Positions 17,833 through 26,153 are shown, counted from the first letter of the stretch. The stretch is DNA of 64,000 bases from SAR116 cluster bacterium AG-426-I14 (GCA_003210055.1 QCNS01000007.1:1-64000); one strand, 5' to 3'. The notes: generated by a model from the sequence alone, not told the origin. Numbers and translations are program-made.

Positions 17833-18597
17833 CTATGTTTTTATTTTATATCCCGTTTTAAACATTTTCCATATAATTATATTACATATAACTATAAAAA
17901 TAACTGATGAAAAAATACTAATCCAAACACTTACTTCTCCTTCCCCAAAAAAAGAAAATCTAAATCCAGAAATAAGATAAAATATTGGATTGAAAAAAGT
18001 AATATTTTGCCAAAATTTTGGTAAAATATCTATTGTATAAAAACTTCCACCTAAAAATACTAATGGAGTAATTATTAACATTGGTACAAAATTAATCTGT
18101 TCAAAATTATCTGACCAAATACCTATTATGAAACCTAACAAACTAAATGATATGCATGAAAGAAAAAGCATTAAAAGCATTAACATAGGATAAACAACTT
18201 TTATATCAACAAAGAAAAAAGACGTTATTAAAATTATTAATCCTAAACAAAAAGATTTTGTAGTAGCTGCTCCAACATAACCGATTATTATTTCAATATA
18301 TGAAATTGGAGCAGATAAAAGTTCATAAGTTGTTCCTAAAAATTTTGGAAAGAAAATTCCAAATGATGCATTAGTTACACTTTGCATAGAAACTGTTAAT
18401 AAAATTAAACCAGGAACGATAAACGCACCGTATGGAATTTCACTAATAAGCTGCATATTTTTCCCAATCGCCGTTCCAAAAACAATAAAGTATAGTATTG
18501 TTGATAAAACTGGAGATATAAGGCTTTGTATTATTGTTCTAAATGTTCTTGCCATTTCAAATTTATAGATTGCCTTTATAGCTTCAAAATTAATCAT
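17833..18597 (-). CDS. ABC-2 type transporter permease
   Basis: 254 residues with about six membrane segments; the SMQSVTNASFGIFFPK and LLSAPISYIEIIIGY stretches are characteristic of ABC-2 exporter permeases, and length and partner match the E. coli YadH type. It overlaps the ATPase gene by 8 bases. Together they would export an unknown hydrophobic or polysaccharide-like substrate through the inner membrane. The GST gene starts 8 bases after its stop. Confidence 0.9.
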   Translation of the reverse strand: MINFEAIKAIYKFEMARTFRTIIQSLISPVLSTILYFIVFGTAIGKNMQLISEIPYGAFIVPGLILLTVSMQSVTNASFGIFFPKFLGTTYELLSAPISYIEIIIGYVGAATTKSFCLGLIILITSFFFVDIKVVYPMLMLLMLFLSCISFSLLGFIIGIWSDNFEQINFVPMLIITPLVFLGGSFYTIDILPKFWQNITFFNPIFYLISGFRFSFFGEGEVSVWISIFSSVIFIVICNIIIWKMFKTGYKIKT

Positions 18598-19513
18598 TAT
18601 TAACTATCTCTACAAAAATTTCTTCTAATGTTGACTGCCTTGTTTGAACATCAATCAATTCAATGCCTGAACTTTTAATTTTTGATAAAAGAGTAGTGAT
18701 CCCTGTTTTATTTCCTGAAGCTGTATAATCATATTCTAACTTTTTTTCATTTTTAAAAATTCTTAGATTAAATTTCTTAAGTGAATGAGGAATTGATTTT
18801 AGAATTTGTTTTGTATAGATGGTAAGAGTTTTTTTACTCATTTTCGAAATTAAATTATCTTTTTTATCTATAAGAAGAATTTTTCCGTTATTTATAACAG
18901 CAATTCTATCTGCGATCATTTCTGCTTCTTCAATGTAATGAGTTGTCAAAATAATAGTTACCCCATCATTTTTAAGTTCTTTTATTATTGACCACATATC
19001 TTTTCTTAACTCTACATCAACGCCTGCTGTGGGTTCGTCGAGAAATAATATCTTTGGCTCATGGCTTAAGGCTTTAGCAATCAGAACTCGTCTTTTCATT
19101 CCACCAGAAAGAGATTTAATAATTTGATTTTTTTTATCCCAAAGAGATAATTTTTTTAATAAGTTTTCTAAATAATTATCATTTCTTTTTTTTCCAAACA
19201 GTTGTCTAGAAAATTTAACAGAATCCCATACTTTCTCAAAAGGTTCGAGAGACAATTCTTGTGGAACCAATCCAATCAAATCTCTTGTTTTGCGGTATTC
19301 TTTTTCAACATTATATCCTTCAACAAAAACATTGCCAGATGTAATAGAAGATATTCCACATACATTTGATATTAATGATGTTTTCCCAGCTCCATTTGGG
19401 CCAAGTAAAGCTATTATTTCGCCTTTTTTAATACTTAAATTTACTTTATCTAATGCTGTATAATTATTATCATACACTTTCATTAAATTTTGGATTTCGA
19501 TGATATTAGACAA
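18590..19513 (-). CDS. ABC transporter ATP-binding protein
   Basis: 307 residues. Walker A GPNGAGKTS, signature LSGGMKRR, Walker B ILFLDEP, D-loop and switch His in TTHYIEEAE are intact. The C-terminal extension ends RQSTLEEIFVEIV, typical of the ABC-2/DrrA-type exporters; length and partner match YadG. First gene of the minus-strand run that continues through permease, GST, two SDRs and the S8 protease. The 140-bp upstream gap with the divergent sirtuin gene probably holds both promoters; no clear box can be singled out. Confidence 0.92.
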   Translation of the reverse strand: MSNIIEIQNLMKVYDNNYTALDKVNLSIKKGEIIALLGPNGAGKTSLISNVCGISSITSGNVFVEGYNVEKEYRKTRDLIGLVPQELSLEPFEKVWDSVKFSRQLFGKKRNDNYLENLLKKLSLWDKKNQIIKSLSGGMKRRVLIAKALSHEPKILFLDEPTAGVDVELRKDMWSIIKELKNDGVTIILTTHYIEEAEMIADRIAVINNGKILLIDKKDNLISKMSKKTLTIYTKQILKSIPHSLKKFNLRIFKNEKKLEYDYTASGNKTGITTLLSKIKSSGIELIDVQTRQSTLEEIFVEIVNND

Positions 19514-19653
19514 ATTTTATCCTTATGCTAACTTGTATTTTATAGATATAAGAGTTTTAAAAGCAAATTTAAATATTTCATAGAAGACATTTGGTATTAG
19601 TTAGTTTAAGGAAATATTATAAATATACTTAAATTAAAAGGTTAAGATAAATT

Positions 19654-20409
19654 ATGCAAAAACCAATAAACAAAAAATTGTTTATTACTGGTGCAGGTGT
19701 TTCTGCTAGTAGTGGTATTCCTACTTTCAGGGGAAATGATGGTTTTTGGACAATAGGAAGTATTAATTACACTCCTCAAGAAATGGCAACAAGACAAATG
19801 TACGAAAATGATCCGTTTCAATTTTTACTTTGGTATTATAAAAGGTTTGCAAAATATAAAGATGCTAAACCAAATTTTGTACACAAATGGTTATCAGACA
19901 AAAAACTTATCACGCAAAATATAGATGGTTTAGATTTTAAAGCTGGAAATCTAGATTATATCCCAATTCATGGTCGACTAGATAAATTAATTAAATACGA
20001 TAATGAGTTTACATCTCAAGAACCAATTGATGCAAACTGGGAAAATATAGATAATACTTTAAAAGATGATGAATTATCACTGGCTCTAATAAAAAAATTT
20101 AAAATACCACTTATTAATGGTAAGCCAAAGCCTCAATTAGGTTATTCATTGAAACCATATGTTTTGTTGTTTGATGAAATGTATACGGAAATTTATAGGT
20201 TCTCTGAAGCCGAAAAATGGATGGAGACAGCAAATTGTATAGTTTTTATGGGTACTTCTTTTAGTGTTAATATAACTTCAATTGCTTTGAGAATAGCTTT
20301 ATTAAAAAACACTTCCATAGAAATTGTTGATCCAAATCCTATTAAGTTGGATTATCAAAATGTAAAATATTTCTCTATGTCAGCTGAAGAGTACTGTAAA
20401 AACAATTAG
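19654..20409 (+). CDS. Sir2-family NAD-dependent deacylase lacking the zinc cysteines
   Basis: 251 residues. The NAD-binding motif ITGAGVSASSGIPTFRG, TQNIDGLD and the catalytic His106 (PIHGRL) are present, as are MGTSFSVN and IVDPN near the C-terminus. The four Cys of the normal zinc ribbon (two CxxC pairs after the catalytic His) are missing: the only Cys in the protein are in ANCIVF and EEYCKNN near the end. NAD-dependent lysine deacylation is the expected role but the small domain must fold without zinc. Convergent with the thioesterase, overlapping 4 bases. Confidence 0.85.
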   Translation: MQKPINKKLFITGAGVSASSGIPTFRGNDGFWTIGSINYTPQEMATRQMYENDPFQFLLWYYKRFAKYKDAKPNFVHKWLSDKKLITQNIDGLDFKAGNLDYIPIHGRLDKLIKYDNEFTSQEPIDANWENIDNTLKDDELSLALIKKFKIPLINGKPKPQLGYSLKPYVLLFDEMYTEIYRFSEAEKWMETANCIVFMGTSFSVNITSIALRIALLKNTSIEIVDPNPIKLDYQNVKYFSMSAEEYCKNN

Positions 20410-20840
20410 TTTTTTTCAAATACTTTCCATGTAGAGGTTGAGTAAGCAGCTAACTTTTTGTCATTTCTATACAATTTTGCTTCCATTACACTTATGGTTT
20501 TACCTTTTTTTATATATGAACCTTCGCAAATGATTTTTTCTGTTCTAATTGGTAAAAGAAAATTTGTTTTTAATTCAATAGTGGTACCAGCTAATTGTTC
20601 TTTTTCAAATAAATGACCCATCGAAATATCCATTAATGTAGAAATAATACCTCCGTGAAGGGTACCTTGTGGATTAAATAGGTTAGGGATAGAGTTGAAG
20701 GCAACAAAACATTTGTTATTTTTAAAACTTATATTAAGGCCTAATAATCTTGACAAATAAAATGAACCAAAAACTTGTTCTTCAGAGCTATTCGCTCTTT
20801 CAACCATTTCTAATCCAGCTTTTTTTATATTCAAAGTCAT
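20406..20840 (-). CDS. PaaI-type hotdog thioesterase
   Basis: 144 residues. The hotdog-fold signature is NPQGTLHGGIISTLMDISMG, with the conserved HGG and the downstream Asp typical of PaaI/YbgC-type acyl-CoA thioesterases, followed by ELKTNFLLPIR. Hydrolyses a cytosolic acyl-CoA; the acyl group is unknown. Its stop overlaps the end of the sirtuin gene by four bases, tail to tail. No operon partner close upstream (65 bases to the enolase-superfamily gene). Confidence 0.86.
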   Translation of the reverse strand: MTLNIKKAGLEMVERANSSEEQVFGSFYLSRLLGLNISFKNNKCFVAFNSIPNLFNPQGTLHGGIISTLMDISMGHLFEKEQLAGTTIELKTNFLLPIRTEKIICEGSYIKKGKTISVMEAKLYRNDKKLAAYSTSTWKVFEKN

Positions 20841-20905
20841 TTTATCAAAGCCTCAGTCAAACTTGAAAATATTTTGTACTGCTACATTCTGCTTTTAAGG
20901 TATTT

Positions 20906-21994
20906 TTATTTGATTGCATAAGAATTTAGTTGTTCAAAATCAAATGTTATCCCATGTCCTGGTTTATCTGAAGGTGATGTAAAACCATTTTCAATAGATA
21001 GCTTTCCATCAATAAAGTCATCCACTCTCCAAGCGTGGAATTCCATATAAGATGCATTTGGGCAGGCTGATAATAAATGGGAATGAAGCTCATGTACACC
21101 ATGTGATATAACTGGTAAATTATTAATTTCAGACAGTTTGGCAATCTTCATAAAAGGTGTTATTCCCCCACATGTAGTTAAATCAGGTTCAACAAAATCA
21201 ACTCCTAATGCATTAATTAAAAAATTAAATTCGCTCATTGTATGAAGATTTTCACCAGCCGCTATTGGGACTTTACCAAGAGATTTAAGTAACTTATATC
21301 CTGAGAAATCATCAGGCTTTATTGGTTCCTCTATCCAAACTAAATTAAATTTTTCAATTTCATTAAAAGCTTTTACAGCCTGATCAACTCTCCAAGCTTC
21401 ATTTGCATCAGCCATAAGAGCAATTTCGTCTGGCAAATGGTTTCTCATAGATTCTAATCTATCTAAGTCTTCTTTTAATGATTGTCTACCTAGTCTCATT
21501 TTAATGGCTTTAAAACCTTCATTGAGACACTTGGATGCTTCAGTCAATAGTTTTTCTTTTGAAAAATTTAAGTCTATATTCCCTGCATAACATAGAACCT
21601 TTTTACTATGTCCACCTAGAATTGACCATAATGGTTCTTTTAGACATTTTCCTTTTAAATCCCATAATGCAACATCTACAGCTGCTATAGCAAAGCTTAC
21701 TGGGGCACCTCTGCCTGCATAATGTACATTTTTCCACATTAGTTGCCATAAGTATTCAATGTATCTTGGATCTTGGTTTATTAAAATGTTTTTGAAGCTA
21801 TTTTTAATAATTTCAGAAATTGCTAATCCTTGGTTTTCATGAACAGTTATGTATCCAACACCCTCAATACCATCATCATTTGTTATCTTACATATAACTA
21901 AATCAAAAGCTTTCATAATTCCTGCCGCATATGCCTCAACTGGCTCAGGTAAAGGTATTTTGTAAGTTTTGATTTGAATTTCGGAAATTTTCAT
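20906..21994 (-). CDS. Mandelate racemase/muconate lactonizing enzyme family protein
   Basis: 362 residues. Enolase-superfamily ligands are seen in MADANEAW (Asp), WIEEP (Glu) and AAGENLH (Glu). The second-strand motif is KMR (KxR where mandelate racemase has KxK). The His-Asp dyad is intact: Asp in VEPDLTTCGG and His in ISHGVHELH, unlike the paralogue at 8746. A sugar-acid dehydratase or racemase is likely. In contrast to its divergent hsp20 neighbour it has no clear heat-shock signal. Confidence 0.85.
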   Translation of the reverse strand: MKISEIQIKTYKIPLPEPVEAYAAGIMKAFDLVICKITNDDGIEGVGYITVHENQGLAISEIIKNSFKNILINQDPRYIEYLWQLMWKNVHYAGRGAPVSFAIAAVDVALWDLKGKCLKEPLWSILGGHSKKVLCYAGNIDLNFSKEKLLTEASKCLNEGFKAIKMRLGRQSLKEDLDRLESMRNHLPDEIALMADANEAWRVDQAVKAFNEIEKFNLVWIEEPIKPDDFSGYKLLKSLGKVPIAAGENLHTMSEFNFLINALGVDFVEPDLTTCGGITPFMKIAKLSEINNLPVISHGVHELHSHLLSACPNASYMEFHAWRVDDFIDGKLSIENGFTSPSDKPGHGITFDFEQLNSYAIK

Positions 21995-22040
21995 ATAGCA
22001 CTCACTTAAAGATTAATTTATTTAATTTAGATAATAGATA

Positions 22041-22069
22041 CTTGAATGTCTAATTTTATTTATTATATA
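22041..22069 (+). promoter_or_regulatory. Sigma32 (RpoH)-like promoter for hsp20
   Basis: CTTGAA at 22041-22046 and TTATATA at 22063-22069 are separated by 16 bases. This resembles the alphaproteobacterial RpoH consensus (CTTG-rich -35, CYTATNT -10). It is placed about 90-120 bases upstream of a small heat-shock gene, which is what RpoH controls. In DNA this AT-rich the -10 alone means little; the -35 and the gene context carry the call. A start near 22076 would give an 80-base leader. Confidence 0.5.
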
Positions 22070-22136
22070 CAATATTGTATCGCCAATAACGGGATACATA
22101 ATTTAAAAAGAAAATAGCCTCATGGTATTTTCGATA

Positions 22137-22154
22137 ACTTGCTTTTAAAGGAGT
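22137..22154 (+). promoter_or_regulatory. ROSE-like RNA thermometer hairpin over the hsp20 ribosome site
   Basis: The RNA ACUUGCUUUUAAAGGAGU can fold so that A37-U54, C38-G53, U39-A52, U40-G51 pair, G41 bulges, and C42-G50, U43-A49, U44-A48 close a three-base loop (numbers are 22100 plus). This buries the AAAGGAG ribosome site. The UUGCU with a bulged G opposite AGGA is the hallmark of ROSE thermometers that control hsp20/ibp genes in Alphaproteobacteria. Structure was drawn by hand, not computed. Confidence 0.6.
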
Positions 22155-22159
22155 ATATT

Positions 22160-22582
22160 ATGACTTTATTACCTTCACTCGCCTTACGTTCCTTCGTAGG
22201 CTTTGATAATCTTTTCAACGAACTCGAAAATTTCAATAGTCAGAAAAAGAATTCTTTTCCTGCTTATGACATTGTTAAAGTTAATGATGATGAGTACGAG
22301 ATTACATTAGCTGTATCTGGATTGAATAAAAAAGATATACACATGGAAGTGCATGATGGCGTATTAACAATACAAGGTCAAAGTGCAAATGAAGTGGAAG
22401 ACAGTAGTATTCAATATGTCTATAAAGGTATTGCTAGAAGGGCATTCGAACAAAAATTCAGACTAGAACAGTTTGTAGAAGTTAAGGATGCTAAATTAGT
22501 TGATGGATTATTAACTATTTCTTTAAAAAGGGAAATCCCTGAAGAGAGAAAGCCAAAGAAAATTCCATTAAAAGTTGCTTAA
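22160..22582 (+). CDS. Small heat-shock protein Hsp20/IbpA
   Basis: 140 residues from ATG 22160, chosen because AAAGGAG lies 6 bases before it; a TTG at 22139 would start within the thermometer hairpin. The alpha-crystallin domain (~35-125) shows FPAYDIVKVNDDEYEI, LAVSGLNKKDI, GVLTIQGQ and the C-terminal GLLTISLKREIPEE with a final IPL anchor motif. The N-terminal MTLLPSLALRSFVGFDNLF is IbpA-like. ATP-independent holdase for unfolding proteins in the cytoplasm. Likely heat-induced both by RpoH and by RNA melting (inference from the two upstream elements). Confidence 0.95.
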   Translation: MTLLPSLALRSFVGFDNLFNELENFNSQKKNSFPAYDIVKVNDDEYEITLAVSGLNKKDIHMEVHDGVLTIQGQSANEVEDSSIQYVYKGIARRAFEQKFRLEQFVEVKDAKLVDGLLTISLKREIPEERKPKKIPLKVA

Positions 22583-22591
22583 CTTTAAATT

Positions 22592-22622
22592 TAGCAAAGC
22601 AACTTGAATAGTTGCTTTGCTA
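22592..22622. terminator. Perfect 12-bp hairpin after hsp20
   Basis: TAGCAAAGCAAC, loop TTGAATA, GTTGCTTTGCTA form a perfect stem 9 bases after the hsp20 stop. No T-run follows (TACTTACATC), so it may be a weak or Rho-assisted terminator, an mRNA-stabilising 3' hairpin, or a symmetric element. It separates hsp20 from the small gene at 22639. Confidence 0.6.
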
Positions 22623-22638
22623 TACTTACATCTAAAAT

Positions 22639-22854
22639 ATGGAATTTCTCTTATTATGGTTTTTTAACCAAAATGTATTCGATAGTGGTTTGAGATATAA
22701 AACTGCTGCATCATGTTTTTCTAACGCACAGAATGTAGGTATGGAATTAAGAGAAGTTGGTCTTAATCCTCCTACTTTTACATGTATACCTATTGCAAAA
22801 GGTAAAGATTTAAAAATCTATAGGCCGGGAAGTAATTCTAGGTTCCCATTCTAA
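22639..22854 (+). CDS. Small uncharacterised protein
   Basis: 71 residues, MEFLLLWFFNQ at the N-terminus, then a region with two spaced Cys (ASCF and FTCIP) and a basic, proline-containing tail ending SRFPF. Amino-acid composition is normal for a protein and the second half (GMELREVGLNPPTFTC) reads like a folded domain, so I consider it real. I do not recognise a family. No good ribosome site precedes the ATG; the hsp20 hairpin ends 17 bases upstream. Could be cytosolic; the N-terminal hydrophobic run is too short for a certain membrane segment. Confidence 0.5.
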   Translation: MEFLLLWFFNQNVFDSGLRYKTAASCFSNAQNVGMELREVGLNPPTFTCIPIAKGKDLKIYRPGSNSRFPF

Positions 22855-22900
22855 TTTTGTTATTTCTACAAAATATTTACTTTCAGTAATATATAAAAAC

Positions 22901-22968
22901 TTTGTTAAACAAAATGTTTGTTAATATTTAAAAATTTGATAGCTTATACTCAATTTAAAGGGGGATAA
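22901..22968 (+). promoter_or_regulatory. Putative control region of the TAXI TRAP operon
   Basis: TTTGTT-A-AACAAA at 22901-22913 is a 13-bp inverted repeat, and TTTGTTAA recurs at 22901 and 22917 (16-base period, about 1.5 helical turns). A TATACT -10-like box is at 22945-22950 and a strong AAAGGGGGA ribosome site at 22957-22965 precedes the ATG at 22970. The repeats sit where an operator or activator site would be. Boxes in AT-rich DNA are weak evidence, so the promoter itself is uncertain. Confidence 0.35.
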
Positions 22969-22969
22969 A

Positions 22970-23920
22970 ATGAATTTTAAATTATCGCTATTTTCGATAA
23001 TAGCTTTTTTCTTTTCAATATCAAATAGTTATTCTGATACGAAAATTACATATAAATCTGCTAAATCAACATCGTCATATTATCAAATGGGGGTTCAAAT
23101 AGCAGAATCAATGAAGAAATCGTCAAATGGTTCTATTATAGTTACCGTTGAGGAAAGTCAGGGCTCTGTCCAAAATGTAAAAGAGGTTATTGCCAGAAAA
23201 GGTAATTATGTTTTTACTACACCACCTGTTTTAGTTAAATTAGCTATAGCTGAAAAAGCAATGTTTAAAGGTAAAGGAAACCCAAGATTTGCAGAGATTA
23301 GAGCATTGTTTCCAATTCCTTCTCTTACAATGCATTTTGTTATGTCAAAAAAGGCAAAAGTAAATACTTTTGAAGATATGGCTGGAAAAACAATATTATT
23401 AGGCAAGGGATCCTTTGGTGCAAAAGAAGGTGCAAAATATTTAAAAAAGTTTGGTTTAGATGGAAAAGTGAAGCTAGCTAATGTTGAACTTTCAAATGCT
23501 GTTCCAGCACTAAAAAATGGTCAAATTGATGGATTTGTTACTGCTGGATCTTTTCCTGCTCCTAATGTTATTGAAGCAGCGTCTTCTGTAGGTGTTAATG
23601 TAATTTCACTCTCAGATGAGCAAATAAAAATCAGTAAAAGGACTAAATTAATTATACCTGCTGGAACTTATGCTGGTCAATCTTCTGATATTACAACAAC
23701 TTCATTGCCGGTAGTAACTTATACTACTACTGATATGTCAAATGAAGTTGCTTATAAACTTACTAAAACTTACTGGGATAGTAAAAAAATGTTAGGTAAT
23801 GCTGCGAAGTGGTGGAATGGAGTAAGTCATTCAATGATAAAAAATATTTCTACTAAAATTCATCCTGGAGCTTTAAAGTATTACAAAGAAAAAGGGGTTA
23901 AAATAGCTTCTCATCATTAA
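22970..23920 (+). CDS. TRAP transporter TAXI-family substrate-binding protein
   Basis: 316 residues with a Sec signal peptide ending near NSYSD. The mature protein matches the TAXI family: YYQMGVQIAESM near the N-terminus, the EESQGSVQNVKEV loop, GKTILLGKGSFGAKEG and the ALKNGQIDGFVTAG segment. It binds an organic acid or amino-acid-like ligand in the periplasm and hands it to the fused permease encoded three bases downstream. Ligand unknown; TAXI proteins often bind glutamate or dicarboxylates. Confidence 0.9.
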   Translation: MNFKLSLFSIIAFFFSISNSYSDTKITYKSAKSTSSYYQMGVQIAESMKKSSNGSIIVTVEESQGSVQNVKEVIARKGNYVFTTPPVLVKLAIAEKAMFKGKGNPRFAEIRALFPIPSLTMHFVMSKKAKVNTFEDMAGKTILLGKGSFGAKEGAKYLKKFGLDGKVKLANVELSNAVPALKNGQIDGFVTAGSFPAPNVIEAASSVGVNVISLSDEQIKISKRTKLIIPAGTYAGQSSDITTTSLPVVTYTTTDMSNEVAYKLTKTYWDSKKMLGNAAKWWNGVSHSMIKNISTKIHPGALKYYKEKGVKIASHH

Positions 23921-23923
23921 TTA

Positions 23924-25684
23924 ATGAATAATATAAAAAAAATATGGATTTTACTTGGTTTATTATCAATTATTTTCCATATTTTTTTAATTTTCTCAGG
24001 TTTAATACCAAATTTAATTTCTAGACCATTACATATGGCCCTTGCAATTCCTTGGGTTTTTATATATAGAAATCAAATAGTTAAATACTTTTATTTAAAC
24101 TTCGCTTTAGTTTTAACTGGAATATTTTTTTGTTTATGGATTGCGTTTAATCATAATCCAATAGCAGATCAATATGGATTTATTGAAAACAATTTTCAAT
24201 TTTTTGTAAGTTTATTTTTAATATTTTTAGTTTTAGAGATGGCGAGAAGATGTGTTGGTTATCCACTTCCTTTAGTGGCATTAATAGCTTTGATTTATGG
24301 TGTTTTTGGAACTTTTATACCTGGTGAATTTGGTCATCCCGGTATACCTTTGAATAGTTTTTTTGGAAATTTAGTTTTTGCAGAGGGCGGAATTTGGGGA
24401 ACTTTAACTAGTGTATCAGTAACAATTGTATCAATTTTTGTAATTTTTGGATGTATTTTAAACGCCGGTGAAGCAGGTGAGGGATTTATGAATATAGCTA
24501 AACTTTTTGCAGGGAAACTTAAAGGTGGAGCTGCAAAAGTATCTATTGTTTCTTCTGCATTATTTGGATCGATTTCTGGTTCTGCCTCTGCAAATGTTGC
24601 TTCAACTGGTGCAATTACTCTTCCAACAATGATAAAACTTGGATATCCCAAAAGATTAGCAGCTTCTGTTGAGGCGGTAGCTTCATCGGGAGGTCAAATT
24701 ATGCCTCCTTTAATGGGTGCAGGAGCTTTTGTTATGGTCGAATTAACAGGAGTTCCTTATGAGAATATTATTATAGCCTCTTTTTTCCCTGCTATACTGT
24801 TTTTTTTTACTGTTTGGGTGGGGATAAATTTTTACTCAAGCTACCTGAGTTTAAAACCAATTCCAAAAAAAGATAATCCTAAAAGTAAAGAAACCTTGAT
24901 AACATTTCTTTTTTTTCTTATACCCTTTGCTACTTTGCTATTATTTATGTTTTCAGGTTTTACTCCTCAATATTCTGCAGCAATTGCAATTTTATTAGGC
25001 TTTATTTTACTTTTTTTCAATATTAAGAATAAATTTGATTTTAAAAAAGGATTAGAGAGATTTTTTAAAGCTTGTTTGTTGACTGGCAATCAAATTTCAT
25101 TGATAGCTTCAATTATTTTATGTGCATCTATTATTATTGGTGTGCTCTCAATGACGGGTCTTGGTATAAAACTTACATCATTGATAGTTTCATATTCTGA
25201 TAATAACCTTTGGTTAGCATTACTTTTTACAGCTTTTGCATGTTTAATTCTTGGAATGGAGGTACCAACGACTGCTGCATATATAATATGTGTTTCTGTA
25301 GCTGGTCCAGCATTGGTTGATATGGGGCTTGATATACTATTAGTACATTTATTCATTTTCTGGTTTGCATTATTATCAACCATAACCCCTCCAGTGTGTG
25401 GGACAGTATTTATAGCCTCAGGAATGGTAAATGAAAATTGGATTAAAGTTTCAATCACTTCTATGACCTTAGGACTTGGATTATACTTTATACCATTAGG
25501 AATGATAGCAAATCAGGATATAATAAACCTTCAGAATAATCCATTAAATGCTATTATATCCCTATTTAAAATAGCCATAGGGTTACTAATTTTTTCATTT
25601 GCAATAATTCAATTAAGAAATGTGTTTTTAAAAGTTAGCCTTTTTATTATTGGGCTTACAATAATATTTATTAAAGTTCTTTAA
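23924..25684 (+). CDS. TRAP transporter fused permease (DctQM-type)
   Basis: 586 residues, the usual size of the fused 4TM+12TM permease that goes with TAXI binding proteins. The first ~120 residues hold about four membrane segments; the rest has the DctM signatures GSISGSASANVASTGAI, SGGQIMPPLMGAGAF and the repeat GMEVPTTAAYI with TITPPVCGTVF. Sodium-driven uptake is the family norm. Starts 3 bases after the binding protein; its 3' end overlaps the convergent HugZ-like gene by 14 bases. Confidence 0.94.
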   Translation: MNNIKKIWILLGLLSIIFHIFLIFSGLIPNLISRPLHMALAIPWVFIYRNQIVKYFYLNFALVLTGIFFCLWIAFNHNPIADQYGFIENNFQFFVSLFLIFLVLEMARRCVGYPLPLVALIALIYGVFGTFIPGEFGHPGIPLNSFFGNLVFAEGGIWGTLTSVSVTIVSIFVIFGCILNAGEAGEGFMNIAKLFAGKLKGGAAKVSIVSSALFGSISGSASANVASTGAITLPTMIKLGYPKRLAASVEAVASSGGQIMPPLMGAGAFVMVELTGVPYENIIIASFFPAILFFFTVWVGINFYSSYLSLKPIPKKDNPKSKETLITFLFFLIPFATLLLFMFSGFTPQYSAAIAILLGFILLFFNIKNKFDFKKGLERFFKACLLTGNQISLIASIILCASIIIGVLSMTGLGIKLTSLIVSYSDNNLWLALLFTAFACLILGMEVPTTAAYIICVSVAGPALVDMGLDILLVHLFIFWFALLSTITPPVCGTVFIASGMVNENWIKVSITSMTLGLGLYFIPLGMIANQDIINLQNNPLNAIISLFKIAIGLLIFSFAIIQLRNVFLKVSLFIIGLTIIFIKVL

Positions 25685-26153
25685 TGTAAGCTTTACCGAA
25701 ACCTTTGATATAAGTGTATTTAATGATTTCAAATCTGTAAAAATTAAAGTCTTCAAATTTACCCCAGAATTTAGCTCCTTTTTCTATATTTGAATAATTT
25801 TTTAATAATTCAGAAAACATTTGACTGTTTTTAGTTATATTTAATTTTTTTGTCTTTCCAGTTAAAGTTAGTCTAGGGTTATTTAATTTTTGTTGATGTA
25901 TTTCTTTTGCAGAAAAATATATGCTTGAATCTTTATTAGTTTTTATATTTTTAGTATGTTCACTTAAGTCACTCAAAAGTAAATAAAGATTATCTTTATA
26001 ATTCATAGGAATTATTTTTGATAAAAAAGGAAAATTATTTATGTCAATAGTTCCAAAAACTACATTTTCATATTTTCCATTAATAATATCTTCAATTTCA
26101 TTTTTTTCTTTTTCAGAAACTATATGATATTGACTTTTGTTTTTTTCATTCAT
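25671..26153 (-). CDS. HugZ-like pyridoxamine 5'-phosphate oxidase-family protein
   Basis: 160 residues with the split-barrel FMN-binding fold: VFGTIDINNFPFLSKIIPM, then LLLSDLSEHTKNI and LTLTGKTKKL, and the family's terminal YIKGFGKAYI. Members bind FMN or haem (HugZ/HutZ). No haem-use neighbours are present here, so the role is open. Monocistronic, tail overlapping the TRAP permease by 14 bases and divergent from the MFS gene (48 bases). Confidence 0.75.
   Translation of the reverse strand: MNEKNKSQYHIVSEKEKNEIEDIINGKYENVVFGTIDINNFPFLSKIIPMNYKDNLYLLLSDLSEHTKNIKTNKDSSIYFSAKEIHQQKLNNPRLTLTGKTKKLNITKNSQMFSELLKNYSNIEKGAKFWGKFEDFNFYRFEIIKYTYIKGFGKAYIKEL

Noticed and set aside
19514-19653. Possible RNA gene between the ABC ATPase and the sirtuin
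   Set aside because: No stem or tRNA-like fold was found by eye; it is probably two promoters.
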